DNA of 64,000 nucleotides, from positions 174,134 to 238,133 of the forward strand of contig NZ_MRCD01000003.1 of NCBI RefSeq assembly GCF_001904745.1, written 5' to 3'. The position numbers and the translations under genes are program-made. Shown here piece after piece: positions 28,062-37,180 of the stretch. Positions within the stretch are counted from its first letter, which is position 1. Every line of letters begins with the position of its first letter. The notes beneath the pieces are model-generated. The model was not told the origin of the DNA and did not search any database. It saw only the letters and a program-made list of their open reading frames with translations. This DNA is from Calothrix sp. HK-06. Its GTDB lineage: Bacteria; Cyanobacteriota; Cyanobacteriia; Cyanobacteriales; Nostocaceae.

Positions 28062-31037
28062 TTAAGCAAGCATTTCTTGTTGTTGGTAAAGGCAATAATA
28101 ATTTCCTTTAAGTGCCATTAACTCTTTATGAGTACCTTGCTCGACAACCACACCTTTATCCATAACTAAAATTACATCGGCATTTTTGACTGTGCTGAGG
28201 CGATGGGTGATAAAAAAGACTGTGCGATTACGAAAAGCTTCCGCTAGGTTTTGACATACTTGGCGTTCAGAATTATAATCAAGTGCGCTGGTTGCTTCGT
28301 CCAAAATTAATAAGTTGGGATTTTGCATAACAGTCCGCGCGATGGCTATTCGTTGTCGCTGTCCACCAGATAATGCAGAACCTCGTTCTCCTACCATTGT
28401 GTTATACCCATCTGGTAACGACATAATGAAATCATGAGCAGCAGCTATTTTGGCAGCTTCAATAATGTCTTCGGAACTAGCTTCGGGATTAGTTAAAGCA
28501 ATATTTTCTTGAATTGTGCCGTTAAATAACAGTGTGTCTTGCAAAACTGTACCTATTTGGCGCCGCAGTGAGTAAAGCTCGACTTTGCTAATGTCGTAAC
28601 CATCAATTTTTACCCTTCCTGCTGTTGGTTCATAAAGTCTTTGTAGCAACTTGGTTAAAGTACTTTTACCCGAACCACTTTGACCAACAATACCGACAAA
28701 TGAACCCGCTGGAATTTCTAAATTAATATTTATCAACTGCGAGGCGACATTTGGATTAAAACCAAAAGATATTCCTTCATACGTCACTGTACCTTTAATT
28801 TCAGGCAGCGTAATATTTTTACTGTTAGATTCATCAATTTCTTGAGGTGCATCAAGAACATCGCCGAGACGTTCAATCGACAAAGCTGTTTCTTGAAAAT
28901 TCTGCCAAAGTTGAATTAAACGCAGTAATGGACTAGTAACATAACTTGCAATCATCCGGAAAGCAATTAACTGCCCTAACGTTAAATTATTTGATAACAC
29001 TAAATGGGCGCCTACCCAAAGCAGCAAAAACCCAGAGAATTTATTTAAGAAACCACTGATAGAGCTAGCTGTAGTAGATGTAATAATATTTTGAAAGCCA
29101 GCACTAATATACTTTGTATGACGTTGTTGCCACTGCCAGCGTGATTTTAGTTCAATATTTTGAGCTTTGACAGTTTGAATTCCTGTAAGAACTTCGACTA
29201 AATAAGATTGAGTATCGGCATGACGTTGAGCTTTATGATTTAACTGTTGTCGTATAATTGGAGAAACACTTATTGTTAGTAAAGCAAACAAAGGTACTGT
29301 TGCTAAAGCCACAAGTGTTAAAGTCCAACTGTAAAACAGCATGACGGCAATATAAATTACTGAGAAAACTGCATCTAAAACAACTGTTAAAGCGGTTCCA
29401 GTTAGAAAAGAACGAATATTTTCCAATTCATTCATCCGACCTGCAAGTTCTCCAATTCGGCGTTTTTCAAAGAATGATAGAGGAAGCCGAAGTAAATGGT
29501 CGATTACTTCTGAGCCTAAACTCAAGTCGATGCGGTTGGTTGTATCAACAAATAAGTAAGTACGAAGGGTAGTAAGGAGAGCTTCAAATACGCCGACTCC
29601 CAGCAAAAATATACCTAAGACATCAAGAGTATCAAGGCTTTTTTGAACTAAAACTTTATCAATAATAACTTGGGTAATTATCGGGTTAGCCAAACCAAAT
29701 AACTGAACAAAGACCGATGCGATTAATACTTCTGTTAAAACTCGGCGATATTTATAAACTGATGGCAAAAACCACCGCAAGCTAAATTTTTCTTTAGGCT
29801 TATTTAAAGGAGCTTGTATCAGCAAAACTTGACCGTCACTTGACGATAAATCTATAAATTTATGATGTTTTACACAGATAATCCCTGATTCTGGACTTGC
29901 CATCACAACTTCTTTTTCTGTGATGTTGTAGATAATTGCTAAACTATCGCAATAACGAATTAGCGCTGGTGCTTTGATACGGTGAATAGCTGTGGCAGGT
30001 ACTTGTATTAATTGCGCGCGTAATCCCACCATTTCTACTACTGCACCTGCAACTTGTAGAGAAATATTATTTGCAGTTTTAAGTTGGTTCTGTAAGACTT
30101 TTTTAATCAAATCTCGGCGAAAAGAAACGCCAAAATACTTACTCAACATTTGCAAGCAGGCAAGAGGCGCCTCAATTGTACCGCGTCCACGCACAAAGGG
30201 GAATTTAGCTTGTTGTGTACTAGATTCTGTTAGCGAGCTTGGAACTTCATCGGGTGCATAGGAAATCTCTAGATTTTGCTTCGCTAACTGATGGATTTTT
30301 GATTTTTGATTACGGATGTCAGATTGTTGATTATATCCAAGATTAAATGGTAAATTTAGTAACCTGGTGCCTCGTGTTCCAGAAATTCTTAAGTATTGAC
30401 CCATTTCATCAAAATTTAAACGACTACCAGCAGCGAAATTTTCGACGGTGCCACTGCTAACAAGCCAAATTCGTTGTGAATCAAATTGAGAAATATTAAC
30501 TTTACCCTTTGGTAGATTGACAACAGTCACATCTTGCCAAATTTTCAAAGCCAATTCTTTAAGATTTGTGTTAGCGTCTGCTTGTCGGTTAAGTTCAACA
30601 CTCAATAATTCAGATAATTCACTTAAAACACACTTACTACATAGTGCTTCCGTAAATAAAGGCTCCGATACCATTAAATCTAGAAAATCTGCTGATGGTA
30701 GCGTAATGCAAATTACTTCTGTGGATGCAATTGCAATTTCACAAGGCACTCCCCGCACTAATCCTACCCAACCAAGAATTTCTCCAGCCCCTACTATTTG
30801 TAAACTTGCTGGCTTTTCTGTACGTTGGTCATACCCCAATAACCTAACTTTTCCTTCATAAATAATCGCTATCTGAGTTGGCATACTTTCCCGGACAAAT
30901 AACGGCTGTCCAGTACGATAGCGAACCAGTTGACATTTTTTTATAATTGTATGTAACTGTTGAGGATTGAGTTGATTAAAGGGAAATGTTTGCTCTAAAA
31001 ATTCGTGAACTTGATTGCTAGCAACTGAGTAAGTCAT
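28062..31037 (-). CDS. type I secretion ABC transporter with cNMP-binding and inactive C39-like domains
   Basis: 991 residues from ATG 31037 (AGGAG 10 bp upstream). N-terminal Crp-like cyclic-nucleotide-binding domain (~10-150), a second partial sensor-like segment, a C39-peptidase-like domain (~285-420), six membrane helices, then the ATPase with GQSGSGKST (Walker A), LSGGQRQRIAIAR (signature), LLILDEATSALD and the H-loop THRLS. At the C39 nucleophile position relatives have E/D-C-G-x-A-C-L; here it reads EAPLACL, so the catalytic Cys is Ala, as in HlyB-like CLD transporters that do not cleave leaders. A repeat-derived linker (RNQKSKIHQ) is also present. It exports with HlyD and probably the parvulin. 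Confidence 0.93.
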   Translation of the reverse strand: MTYSVASNQVHEFLEQTFPFNQLNPQQLHTIIKKCQLVRYRTGQPLFVRESMPTQIAIIYEGKVRLLGYDQRTEKPASLQIVGAGEILGWVGLVRGVPCEIAIASTEVICITLPSADFLDLMVSEPLFTEALCSKCVLSELSELLSVELNRQADANTNLKELALKIWQDVTVVNLPKGKVNISQFDSQRIWLVSSGTVENFAAGSRLNFDEMGQYLRISGTRGTRLLNLPFNLGYNQQSDIRNQKSKIHQLAKQNLEISYAPDEVPSSLTESSTQQAKFPFVRGRGTIEAPLACLQMLSKYFGVSFRRDLIKKVLQNQLKTANNISLQVAGAVVEMVGLRAQLIQVPATAIHRIKAPALIRYCDSLAIIYNITEKEVVMASPESGIICVKHHKFIDLSSSDGQVLLIQAPLNKPKEKFSLRWFLPSVYKYRRVLTEVLIASVFVQLFGLANPIITQVIIDKVLVQKSLDTLDVLGIFLLGVGVFEALLTTLRTYLFVDTTNRIDLSLGSEVIDHLLRLPLSFFEKRRIGELAGRMNELENIRSFLTGTALTVVLDAVFSVIYIAVMLFYSWTLTLVALATVPLFALLTISVSPIIRQQLNHKAQRHADTQSYLVEVLTGIQTVKAQNIELKSRWQWQQRHTKYISAGFQNIITSTTASSISGFLNKFSGFLLLWVGAHLVLSNNLTLGQLIAFRMIASYVTSPLLRLIQLWQNFQETALSIERLGDVLDAPQEIDESNSKNITLPEIKGTVTYEGISFGFNPNVASQLININLEIPAGSFVGIVGQSGSGKSTLTKLLQRLYEPTAGRVKIDGYDISKVELYSLRRQIGTVLQDTLLFNGTIQENIALTNPEASSEDIIEAAKIAAAHDFIMSLPDGYNTMVGERGSALSGGQRQRIAIARTVMQNPNLLILDEATSALDYNSERQVCQNLAEAFRNRTVFFITHRLSTVKNADVILVMDKGVVVEQGTHKELMALKGNYYCLYQQQEMLA

Positions 31038-31087
31038 ACTACCATATCTCCTACAGAAACTAAAAAAATGGCTTAAAAATGAAATTA

Positions 31088-31375
31088 TTAGCAATAAGCT
31101 GTGATGTCTTCGCCGCATTCATTAGCCAAGTAGCAAAGGCACTTAAAGCGCAAACCAACTAATTGCTCGTAAAAAGGATTTAACTTGCACAAAGGAGGAA
31201 TATAGAATAGCGCGCGTTTAAAAAGTTTTACTTCTCGCTCAAAAGGACAGCGAGCAGGAATTATTTTACAAATTAAATGAGCAAAATCAGAATTATGTAT
31301 TTCTATAGATTCCAGCGATTCGCGTATCAGATTTAGGGGATTAAGTTCAAACTTAACAGAATATAAGCTAATCAT
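31088..31375 (-). CDS. Mo-dependent nitrogenase C-terminal domain-like small protein
   Basis: 95 residues from ATG 31375 with GAGG nine bases upstream. CPFEREVKLFKRALF and IPPLCKLNPFYEQLVGLRF followed by CLCYLANECGEDITAYC match the cyanobacterial Mo-nitro_C family (PF06967). The name comes from domain similarity; no enzymatic role is established and Cys residues could bind metal. Repeat copy D lies only 16 bp before the start, and the ABC transporter starts 50 bp after the stop, so the two genes form one unit under copy D. Confidence 0.85.
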   Translation of the reverse strand: MISLYSVKFELNPLNLIRESLESIEIHNSDFAHLICKIIPARCPFEREVKLFKRALFYIPPLCKLNPFYEQLVGLRFKCLCYLANECGEDITAYC

Positions 31376-31390
31376 TGAACTGCCTCTTAA

Positions 31391-31438
31391 CTCGATACTT
31401 TTAACTTTAGATAGCAATCGAGAATAAGTAGGGAAGAG
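31391..31438 (-). promoter_or_regulatory. 45-bp upstream element, copy D (probable promoter)
   Basis: Minus strand: TTCCCTACTTATTCTCGATT, GCTATCTAAAG, TTAAAAGTATCGAGTTA. TATCGA ends ~20 bp before the ATG of the Mo-nitro_C-like gene, so this copy must overlap the promoter or the 5' leader. TATCGA could be the -10 with GATTGC 16 bp upstream. Confidence 0.75.
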
Positions 31439-31483
31439 AAAATGTTATTTTTGAAATATTTTTGATAATATCGCTGTCCTATA

Positions 31484-31520
31484 TAAAAAGCCCATGCTTC
31501 TTGGAACTCAAAACATGGGC
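31484..31520 (-). terminator. rho-independent terminator after the methyltransferase gene
   Basis: On the minus strand GCCCATG and CATGGGC form a 7-bp stem around a 17-base loop, followed by TTTTTATA. It lies ~50 bp after the stop of the methyltransferase gene. Confidence 0.85.
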
Positions 31521-31568
31521 ATATTGTTTCTGCTAGAGCGTAGAAGTAGTTGACATAAAACTCGCTCT

Positions 31569-32393
31569 CTAGGTACGGAGCAAAGGCTGTTTTGTGTACT
31601 GTGGGGGAAAGGAGCGCATTGTATCAGGCCAGCAGTATTCTTCTAGCTTCGCTCCTCCTTGGCGCCGACCCACGAGGCGAACGTAGCCAAGGTAATTGCC
31701 ACTATCTGCTTCAAGCACCTTGATTTCGGTTTCATTGTCTGGGGCTACCACTCGCTGCCAGTCTAGCCACACTTGCCAGCCATCGGGCATGGTGTCAGCC
31801 AGTTCAATGTCTACAATACCTGTTCGTTCCCAATGTCGGCGCCACCAAGCTGCCGAATGCAGGCACCACAGATCTTGAGTCCACCACTTTTGAAGGTGTT
31901 CGGGGAGCAAACCTTCGATTTCCTGCACTAGCCCAGCACCAGCTATTCCCAACAAACCACCCGGCTTTACAAACTGGGCAAGGTAATTCAGGTACAGGTC
32001 GTCTGTCCCATAGTAAATGAAGGAATCAATGCACACAATGGCATCGAAAAACTCTGCGGCGAACGGCAGCGACCGGGCATCCGCATGGATTGGAAACACG
32101 CCGTCCAAGACACCAGCGTCCCGGATTCGCTGTATATTCTCCGATGCACTAAACCATAGGTCGGTTGCCCAAACCTGCACACCGAATTCGCGGTGTAGAA
32201 AGATCGACGACGCTGCCCGTCCGCATCCGAGGTCTAATACCCTCATACCAGGTCGCAAATCCATCACTGTGGTAAGCCACTCAGTCATCCAGAGAGAATT
32301 TGCCCCTCCACTGACGCTGGCAATAACCCATTCAGGGTGATACTTTGAAGCACGGGGAAACTGGTTGGAGATAAGCCGCTTATCTGAAGTCAT
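31569..32393 (-). CDS. SAM-dependent class I methyltransferase
   Basis: 274 residues. Rossmann motif I is RVLDLGCGRAASSIFL, followed by motif II VWATDLWF and a later FDAIVCIDSFIYYGTDD. The substrate is unknown; small-molecule O- or C-methylation fits the surrounding tailoring genes. The gene looks more GC-rich than its neighbours and, unlike most of them, has no copy of the repeat element directly upstream, which hints at a separate history. It carries its own terminator. Confidence 0.9.
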   Translation of the reverse strand: MTSDKRLISNQFPRASKYHPEWVIASVSGGANSLWMTEWLTTVMDLRPGMRVLDLGCGRAASSIFLHREFGVQVWATDLWFSASENIQRIRDAGVLDGVFPIHADARSLPFAAEFFDAIVCIDSFIYYGTDDLYLNYLAQFVKPGGLLGIAGAGLVQEIEGLLPEHLQKWWTQDLWCLHSAAWWRRHWERTGIVDIELADTMPDGWQVWLDWQRVVAPDNETEIKVLEADSGNYLGYVRLVGRRQGGAKLEEYCWPDTMRSFPPQYTKQPLLRT

Positions 32394-32627
32394 TTGAATC
32401 TCCTTGCCCTACTTTTATATGATATATTTTACGACAAGCAAAACATTGCAGGCGCCGATATCCTTATACAAGATTTTATATATTAAATCTCTGTCAAAAT
32501 ATCTTTGGTGCCTAGACTATTACAAAAACTTAGGGCAGTGTTGAATAAGTTTTCTAAGTTCTGAATCTTGAATTCAAGTTTTCGTCTGTAATCGTGAACT
32601 TATAAACATCAAGAGGTTCTGCTAAAC

Positions 32628-33479
32628 TTACAGAATCTTTGAAAGCCATCCTAATAGTTCTTGATCAAAAAGCTCTGGTTCTTCAAAATGTGGTGCATGA
32701 CCACTTTGCTCAAATACGCGGATAGTCAGATTGCTAAAATGCTCTCTTACATTTTCCCACAGGTAGGCTGGAGGAATAAGGTAGTCATAACGACCTAGGG
32801 CAAGAAAGACTGGAGCTTTCAACTTATCCAAGTTTTTCGTAATATCGATATCACGAAAAACTTCACCCCACACATAATCAAACATGGTCATGTTGACTTC
32901 GATACCTTCCCAAAGATTTTTTGCATCATAATTATAGTTGAACCAGCTTTTGGGTCCCATTAAAAGACAGCGCGTCACAAAAGCTTTTTCAGGTGCTTGT
33001 GCGATTTCTTGGGGGAACCTAGAGAGATTTTCTGCAAGTGCAGCTTTGCGCCCTGGAGAAACCAACTCCTCCCAATCACGGGCTGACTTAGAGTGCGCTG
33101 CATCTGAGTAATTTGGTGATGCACACATCATAACCAGGTGGGTAACATTGGTCGGGTATTTCTTGGCATACTCTAAAGCCATAAATGCATGACCTGAGTG
33201 ACCAATCATAATAAATTTCTCAAATCCAAGTTCTTTTCTCAACAACTCAATATCATCGACTAATATATCTAGTTGATATTTTTTGATGTCTTTGCAGTTG
33301 TTTGATGGCGCGAAACCACGATGGTCTATAAATGCCATTCTTAGCTTGGTACGAAGTGAATTTGAAAAGGTTCGCGCGTAATAAAGCGAGCTGCCTACAA
33401 CGATAGCAGGCGCCCCAGAGCCATCGACGATGTACTGTAATTTAAAGTTATCTGAATATACATAACCACTTTTATACAT
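32628..33479 (-). CDS. alpha/beta hydrolase
   Basis: 283 residues from ATG 33479, chosen because AGGAGGAAGATA directly precedes it; a start 8 codons earlier is possible but weaker. Nucleophile elbow GHSGHA (Ser), acid in LGRYDYLIPP and catalytic His in QSGHAPHFEEP make a complete triad. Could act as esterase, lactonase or C-C hydrolase. Repeat copy E is ~90 bp upstream. A second copy of its last ~70 codons lies at 43019-43233. Confidence 0.9.
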   Translation of the reverse strand: MYKSGYVYSDNFKLQYIVDGSGAPAIVVGSSLYYARTFSNSLRTKLRMAFIDHRGFAPSNNCKDIKKYQLDILVDDIELLRKELGFEKFIMIGHSGHAFMALEYAKKYPTNVTHLVMMCASPNYSDAAHSKSARDWEELVSPGRKAALAENLSRFPQEIAQAPEKAFVTRCLLMGPKSWFNYNYDAKNLWEGIEVNMTMFDYVWGEVFRDIDITKNLDKLKAPVFLALGRYDYLIPPAYLWENVREHFSNLTIRVFEQSGHAPHFEEPELFDQELLGWLSKIL

Positions 33480-33570
33480 TATCTTCCTCCTATATGCTCT
33501 CAAGTATGTACCTTATTTTTATATATTTTTAACTGCGTCAGAAATTTACTGCTCCTTAATATTAAATAAA

Positions 33571-33619
33571 TTCGATAGTTTTAAATTTAGAAAGTAATCG
33601 AGAAGAAGTAGGGAAAAGC
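33571..33619 (-). repeat. 45-bp upstream element, copy E
   Basis: Minus strand: TTCCCTACTTCTTCTCGATT, ACTTTCTAAATTTAAAAC, TATCGAATT. It lies between the SDR stop and the alpha/beta hydrolase start, ~90 bp upstream of the latter. Flanked on the left by GCGCGC, as is copy C. Confidence 0.88.
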
Positions 33620-33670
33620 GCGCGTTTTAAGTAAAATAATTTCTTCTTATAGATTCTAAGCTCCTAATAT

Positions 33671-34426
33671 TTAAGTGGCAGTAAATCCGCCATCCATTGT
33701 AATCCATTGTCCTGTAACAAAGGATGACTTATCCGAACAAAGCCAGATCACCGCCTCAGCAACCTCTTGTGGTGTACCTTGGCGCCCCATCGGATGCATT
33801 GCAGTTATCTGAGCATTCAACTCAGTGTTGCCATCTGTGAACCGCTCCATCATAGGTGTTACAATACAGCCGGGAGCAACGGCGTTTACACGGATTCCTT
33901 GCTTTGCATAATCGAGTGCTGCAACCCGTGTCAGTCCAATGACTGCATGTTTGCTTGCTATATATGGACTAACACCTGCAAAACCAACAAGCCCAGCGAC
34001 CGAAGAGGTGTTAACTATTGCACCACCACCACTCTTTAGTATTTCCGGAATCTCATACTTTAGCGATAAGAAAACACCTCGCACATTGATAGCCATAATG
34101 TTATCAAAGCGCTCTAATGATTGATCAGCCAGTGCAGCAGGCTGGCTCTCAATACCCGCGTTATTGAAGGCGTAATCAAGGCGCCCATAGTGTTTAACCG
34201 CACTGGATACCAAATATTGAACATCTTTTTCTTGGCTAACATCCGCCTGCACAAAAAGTGCATCTTCGTTCATTGCGCGGATTTTTTCCACTACGGCACT
34301 TCCCTCTTCTTGACGACGACCCGCTACAACAACCTTGCTTCCCTCGCGCGCAAAAGCAATTGCCGTCATTTCACCAATGCCAGAAGTGCCTCCAGTGATG
34401 AGTGCAACTTTGTTTTTAAATAACAT
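33671..34426 (-). CDS. short-chain dehydrogenase/reductase
   Basis: 251 residues. NAD(P)-binding TGGTSGIG (~11-18), structural NNAG, catalytic Ser in VNTSSVAG and YIASK (Tyr/Lys), and a C-terminal PxGRxGTPxEVA-like PMGRQGTPQEVAEAV with WITMDGG. This is a classical 250-residue SDR of the glucose-1-dehydrogenase/3-oxoacyl reductase group; substrate unknown. Repeat copy F is 130 bp upstream of its start. Confidence 0.93.
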   Translation of the reverse strand: MLFKNKVALITGGTSGIGEMTAIAFAREGSKVVVAGRRQEEGSAVVEKIRAMNEDALFVQADVSQEKDVQYLVSSAVKHYGRLDYAFNNAGIESQPAALADQSLERFDNIMAINVRGVFLSLKYEIPEILKSGGGAIVNTSSVAGLVGFAGVSPYIASKHAVIGLTRVAALDYAKQGIRVNAVAPGCIVTPMMERFTDGNTELNAQITAMHPMGRQGTPQEVAEAVIWLCSDKSSFVTGQWITMDGGFTAT

Positions 34427-34555
34427 AGTCGTTTTCCTTAGTATTAAATAAATTGTGATTAGTTGACTTGTAGCAAAATGAATTTAGATTTAATAGAATT
34501 GCAAGCGATAATTGCAATTCCAGGTTTTTCTGGGGTTTGCTTGTTTTCCTTGAGT

Positions 34556-34655
34556 AGATAGTTTTAAATTTAGAGAGCAATCGAGAAGAATTAGGGAAGA
34601 GTAAAACGATTTGGAAATAATTTTTTGAGAAATTTTACCAAGCTTTTCAAGCTCC
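34556..34655 (-). repeat. 45-bp upstream element, copy F, with extended duplicated flank
   Basis: Core on the minus strand: TTCCCTAATTCTTCTCGATT, GCTCTCTAAATTTAAAAC, TATC. The flank to 34655 (plus strand AAAACGATTTGGAAATA ... CCAAGCTTTTCAAGCT) is also present beside copy J at 44521-44575 (AAAACAATTTGGAAAGA ... CCAAGCTTTTCTAGCT), so a ~100-bp block was duplicated. Confidence 0.88.
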
Positions 34656-34664
34656 TATGTGTGT

Positions 34665-34856
34665 CTATCGCAGAGCGCGCGACGCAAAACGATTAAAAAA
34701 TCTGCGCTCACCTTGAATTAAAGTATCTATAGCTCGTTGTAACGCTTTAATTTTAGCTCGTGTTGGGACTTGTTCTATCGCCATTAAGTAAGCTTTACTA
34801 CCAGCTTTACAGAGGTGCTTATATTTTGTGAACTTTATCTGAGCTATTGTAAGCAA
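34665..34856 (-). CDS. small protein or relic, unknown
   Basis: 63 codons open on the minus strand with only TTG available as an early start; an internal ATG gives ~40 residues. The readable part SKAYLMAIEQVPTRAKIKAL then QRAIDTLIQGERRFF looks like a real helical protein fragment rather than random sequence. No good ribosome-binding site was seen. It sits between copy F's flank and the foreign-looking glycosyltransferase. Function unknown; may be the remnant of a longer gene. Confidence 0.35.
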   Translation of the reverse strand: MLTIAQIKFTKYKHLCKAGSKAYLMAIEQVPTRAKIKALQRAIDTLIQGERRFFNRFASRALR

Positions 34857-35211
34857 ATTTATTTAAATTGTTTGTAATTTATAATATAAGTATGCATTTT
34901 AGTATTCATATTAAATTAATGAACTATCCAATACCCATGTGGCACCACGCTCTCCGGTTGCTTTAATCTCGTTAATTTCTTCTTCGCTCACGTTAGATTG
35001 TATTTGCTAATTGGTCTGTTGGCTATGAAATCTAAATACAACTTTTCAATTGAGCAAGAAATTTTTACTATTAGTGCTATTACTATTAGTGCTAATATAT
35101 CTGACATAGGCTTTCTGAGTGCTAATCGTTGTAGTTTGGTAAACATAACTCTACTACAGAAAGTCTTCTTTTATTTTGGCGAAGGTATTGCCTTACTTAG
35201 AGGAGTAAGTA
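34857..35211. other. intergenic region with a possible peptide relic
   Basis: The minus strand encodes an open stretch SEEEINEIKATGERGATW followed by VLDSSLI and a stop near 34915, preceded by a TAG and lacking an ATG, so it looks like the tail of a lost gene. The right side provides GAGGAG (35196-35201) ahead of the glycosyltransferase ATG. Nothing else is recognisable. Confidence 0.45.
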
Positions 35212-36432
35212 ATGCGTGTGCTGCTGTCTACAATCGGGTCGCGGGGCGATGTCCAGCCGTTGGTGGCGCTGGCGTTGCAGTTAAGGTCTCTAGGTCAGGA
35301 GGTTCACCTGTGCGTGCCGCCGGACTTCCGAGACTGGATCGACAGCCTCGGCATAAGCGTGACACCCATCGGTCCTGAACTGTCCAAGGCTACAGCCTCT
35401 AGCCCATCGGCTACGTCGGCCCCGCCCTCGCCTGAGCGCCGTCGTCAGCTGGCAGAAGCCACAGTCGCCACCCAATTTGAGATAATCGCGGCGGCAGCGC
35501 AAGGCTGCCACGTGATCGTGGGAGCAACAGCCCTACAGATCGCCGCGCGCTCAGTGGCAGAGGTGATGGGCATCCCTTACGTCTTCGTCGCCTACTGTCC
35601 GGTAGTTCTGCCATCGCTGCACCACGCACCACCGCCATTGTCTCCACCGGGACACCCCTATGCGCCTGCAACGGTTGACAACCACGAACTCTGGGTTCGG
35701 AATGCAGAACGCTTCAACGACACGTTCGGCAGTTCGCTCAACTCCCATCGGGCATCAGTCGGACTGCCCGCCGTTAGTGACGTGCAAAGCCACATCTTCA
35801 CAGACAGTCCGTGGCTGGCAGCTGACCCGACGTTGGCGCCCTGGCCTGATCCCGCGAACCAAACCGTGTTTCAAACCGGCGCATGGATACTGCCGGATGA
35901 GCGTCCCCTGCCAGCTGAACTGGAGACGTTTCTTGATACCGGCGAACCACCCGTCTACTTTGGCTTCGGCAGCATGAATGTCCCGCAGAACCTCAGCCAG
36001 GTGATAGTACAAACGGCTCGTGCGCTCGGACACCGTGCGATTGTGTCCCGTGGCTGGGCTAACCTGTCACTCGTTTCCGACTCACCCGACTGCTTGGTTA
36101 TTGGCGAGGTCAACCAGCAGGAACTGTTCAAACGGGTAACGGCCGTCGTCCATCATGGCGGAGCAGGCACCACAACCGCAGCCGCTCGTGCCGGTATACC
36201 CCAAGTTGTCATTCCCCAAATCTACGACCAGCACTACTGGGCACAGCGAATCCATCATCTTGGCATTGGAACCGCGCACGCATCCGGCACACCGACCACT
36301 GACTCGCTAACGAACGCTCTCGAACATACCCTCCAACCCGATATCGCCGCCCGTGCCCAATCCATCGCCACTGCGGTGCGCTCCGACGGCGCACAAACTG
36401 CCGCGCAGTGCTTGATGGACGCCGTTTCATGA
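35212..36432 (+). CDS. GC-rich GT1 glycosyltransferase, probably acquired
   Basis: 406 residues. RVLLSTIGSRGDVQPLVALA at the N-terminus and VVHHGGAGTTTAAARAGIP with QVVIPQIYDQHYWAQR near the C-terminus are GT1 (vancomycin/sterol-type glycosyltransferase) signatures. Its base composition (clearly above 55% GC, with C/G at most third positions) differs sharply from neighbours that are near 40%, and the plus-strand orientation breaks a run of minus-strand genes, which suggests transfer from a high-GC organism. Only one GGCGCC occurs in it. Acceptor unknown. Start supported by GAGGAG 10 bp upstream. Confidence 0.9.
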   Translation: MRVLLSTIGSRGDVQPLVALALQLRSLGQEVHLCVPPDFRDWIDSLGISVTPIGPELSKATASSPSATSAPPSPERRRQLAEATVATQFEIIAAAAQGCHVIVGATALQIAARSVAEVMGIPYVFVAYCPVVLPSLHHAPPPLSPPGHPYAPATVDNHELWVRNAERFNDTFGSSLNSHRASVGLPAVSDVQSHIFTDSPWLAADPTLAPWPDPANQTVFQTGAWILPDERPLPAELETFLDTGEPPVYFGFGSMNVPQNLSQVIVQTARALGHRAIVSRGWANLSLVSDSPDCLVIGEVNQQELFKRVTAVVHHGGAGTTTAAARAGIPQVVIPQIYDQHYWAQRIHHLGIGTAHASGTPTTDSLTNALEHTLQPDIAARAQSIATAVRSDGAQTAAQCLMDAVS

Positions 36433-36462
36433 ATTTCGGTAGTTATAATTCTCTACGTTGGC

Positions 36463-37164
36463 TTAAGTTCGATTCGCTTCCCCCAAACTGACATTTAACT
36501 CCTCGCGCCATTTAAAGAGTGGTTTTTCCCAAGCCTCTTCCCACTTCTGCGCTAGAAAGGGTTTTGCCTGATACCCCAAATCGTAGCCCTGTTGAATGAC
36601 ATGGAAAAGCGGGTTTAAATCTCTATGCTGTTTGATCATACTCAGGGTAATTGCAGCAATCAACATTACTGCAAACGGGGAGCGATTTTGCGCGAGTTGA
36701 AATGCTAGTAACTGAATTTCACCAACAGAATCGGCGCCAAATCCTGTAACGGTATGCCAAATATCATGGGTTTGTCGCATACGCAGAGTTAAATAGCTCG
36801 CGTCATCTTGAACCTCGACTTTACGAAAAAACTCTGGACTAAGGTTAGCTGCTTGCATGTGAGAGGCATAGGCAAAGCCCAATGAATCTTCGGGCAGCTT
36901 GATTAACGCTTCTAAATTGGGAGTAGGTGCAGTATATTGTTCTTCAAAAAGTTGAGCGATTTCAGGATAGGACTTGAGGTAGGTAATTGAAGCAGCAGTA
37001 ACTTCATGGTTGGCACACGCAGCAGCAATATCAAAAATTGCCTCGATATCTGTTCCGTCATTGATAAAGGCAATAAAACCTTGCAAACCTTTGAGAAGTT
37101 CTGGAGTAACGGTTTGACTCATATTAGCATTAATAATAGAGGAGTTTTTGACATTGGGAAACAT
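36463..37164 (-). CDS. COQ4-like protein
   Basis: 233 residues, or 219 from the Met at 37122 (MSQTVTPELLKGL). It has the COQ4 metal motif HDxxHx11E as THDIWHTVTGFGADSVGE. COQ4 proteins act in ubiquinone ring modification in organisms that make ubiquinone, but cyanobacteria use plastoquinone, so a role in tailoring another aromatic compound is more likely here. Both starts lack a clear ribosome-binding site. Repeat copy G is upstream, separated from this gene by a fragment of an ABC transporter gene. Confidence 0.85.
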   Translation of the reverse strand: MFPNVKNSSIINANMSQTVTPELLKGLQGFIAFINDGTDIEAIFDIAAACANHEVTAASITYLKSYPEIAQLFEEQYTAPTPNLEALIKLPEDSLGFAYASHMQAANLSPEFFRKVEVQDDASYLTLRMRQTHDIWHTVTGFGADSVGEIQLLAFQLAQNRSPFAVMLIAAITLSMIKQHRDLNPLFHVIQQGYDLGYQAKPFLAQKWEEAWEKPLFKWREELNVSLGEANRT

Positions 37165-37180
37165 TAAATAATTATAAGTG

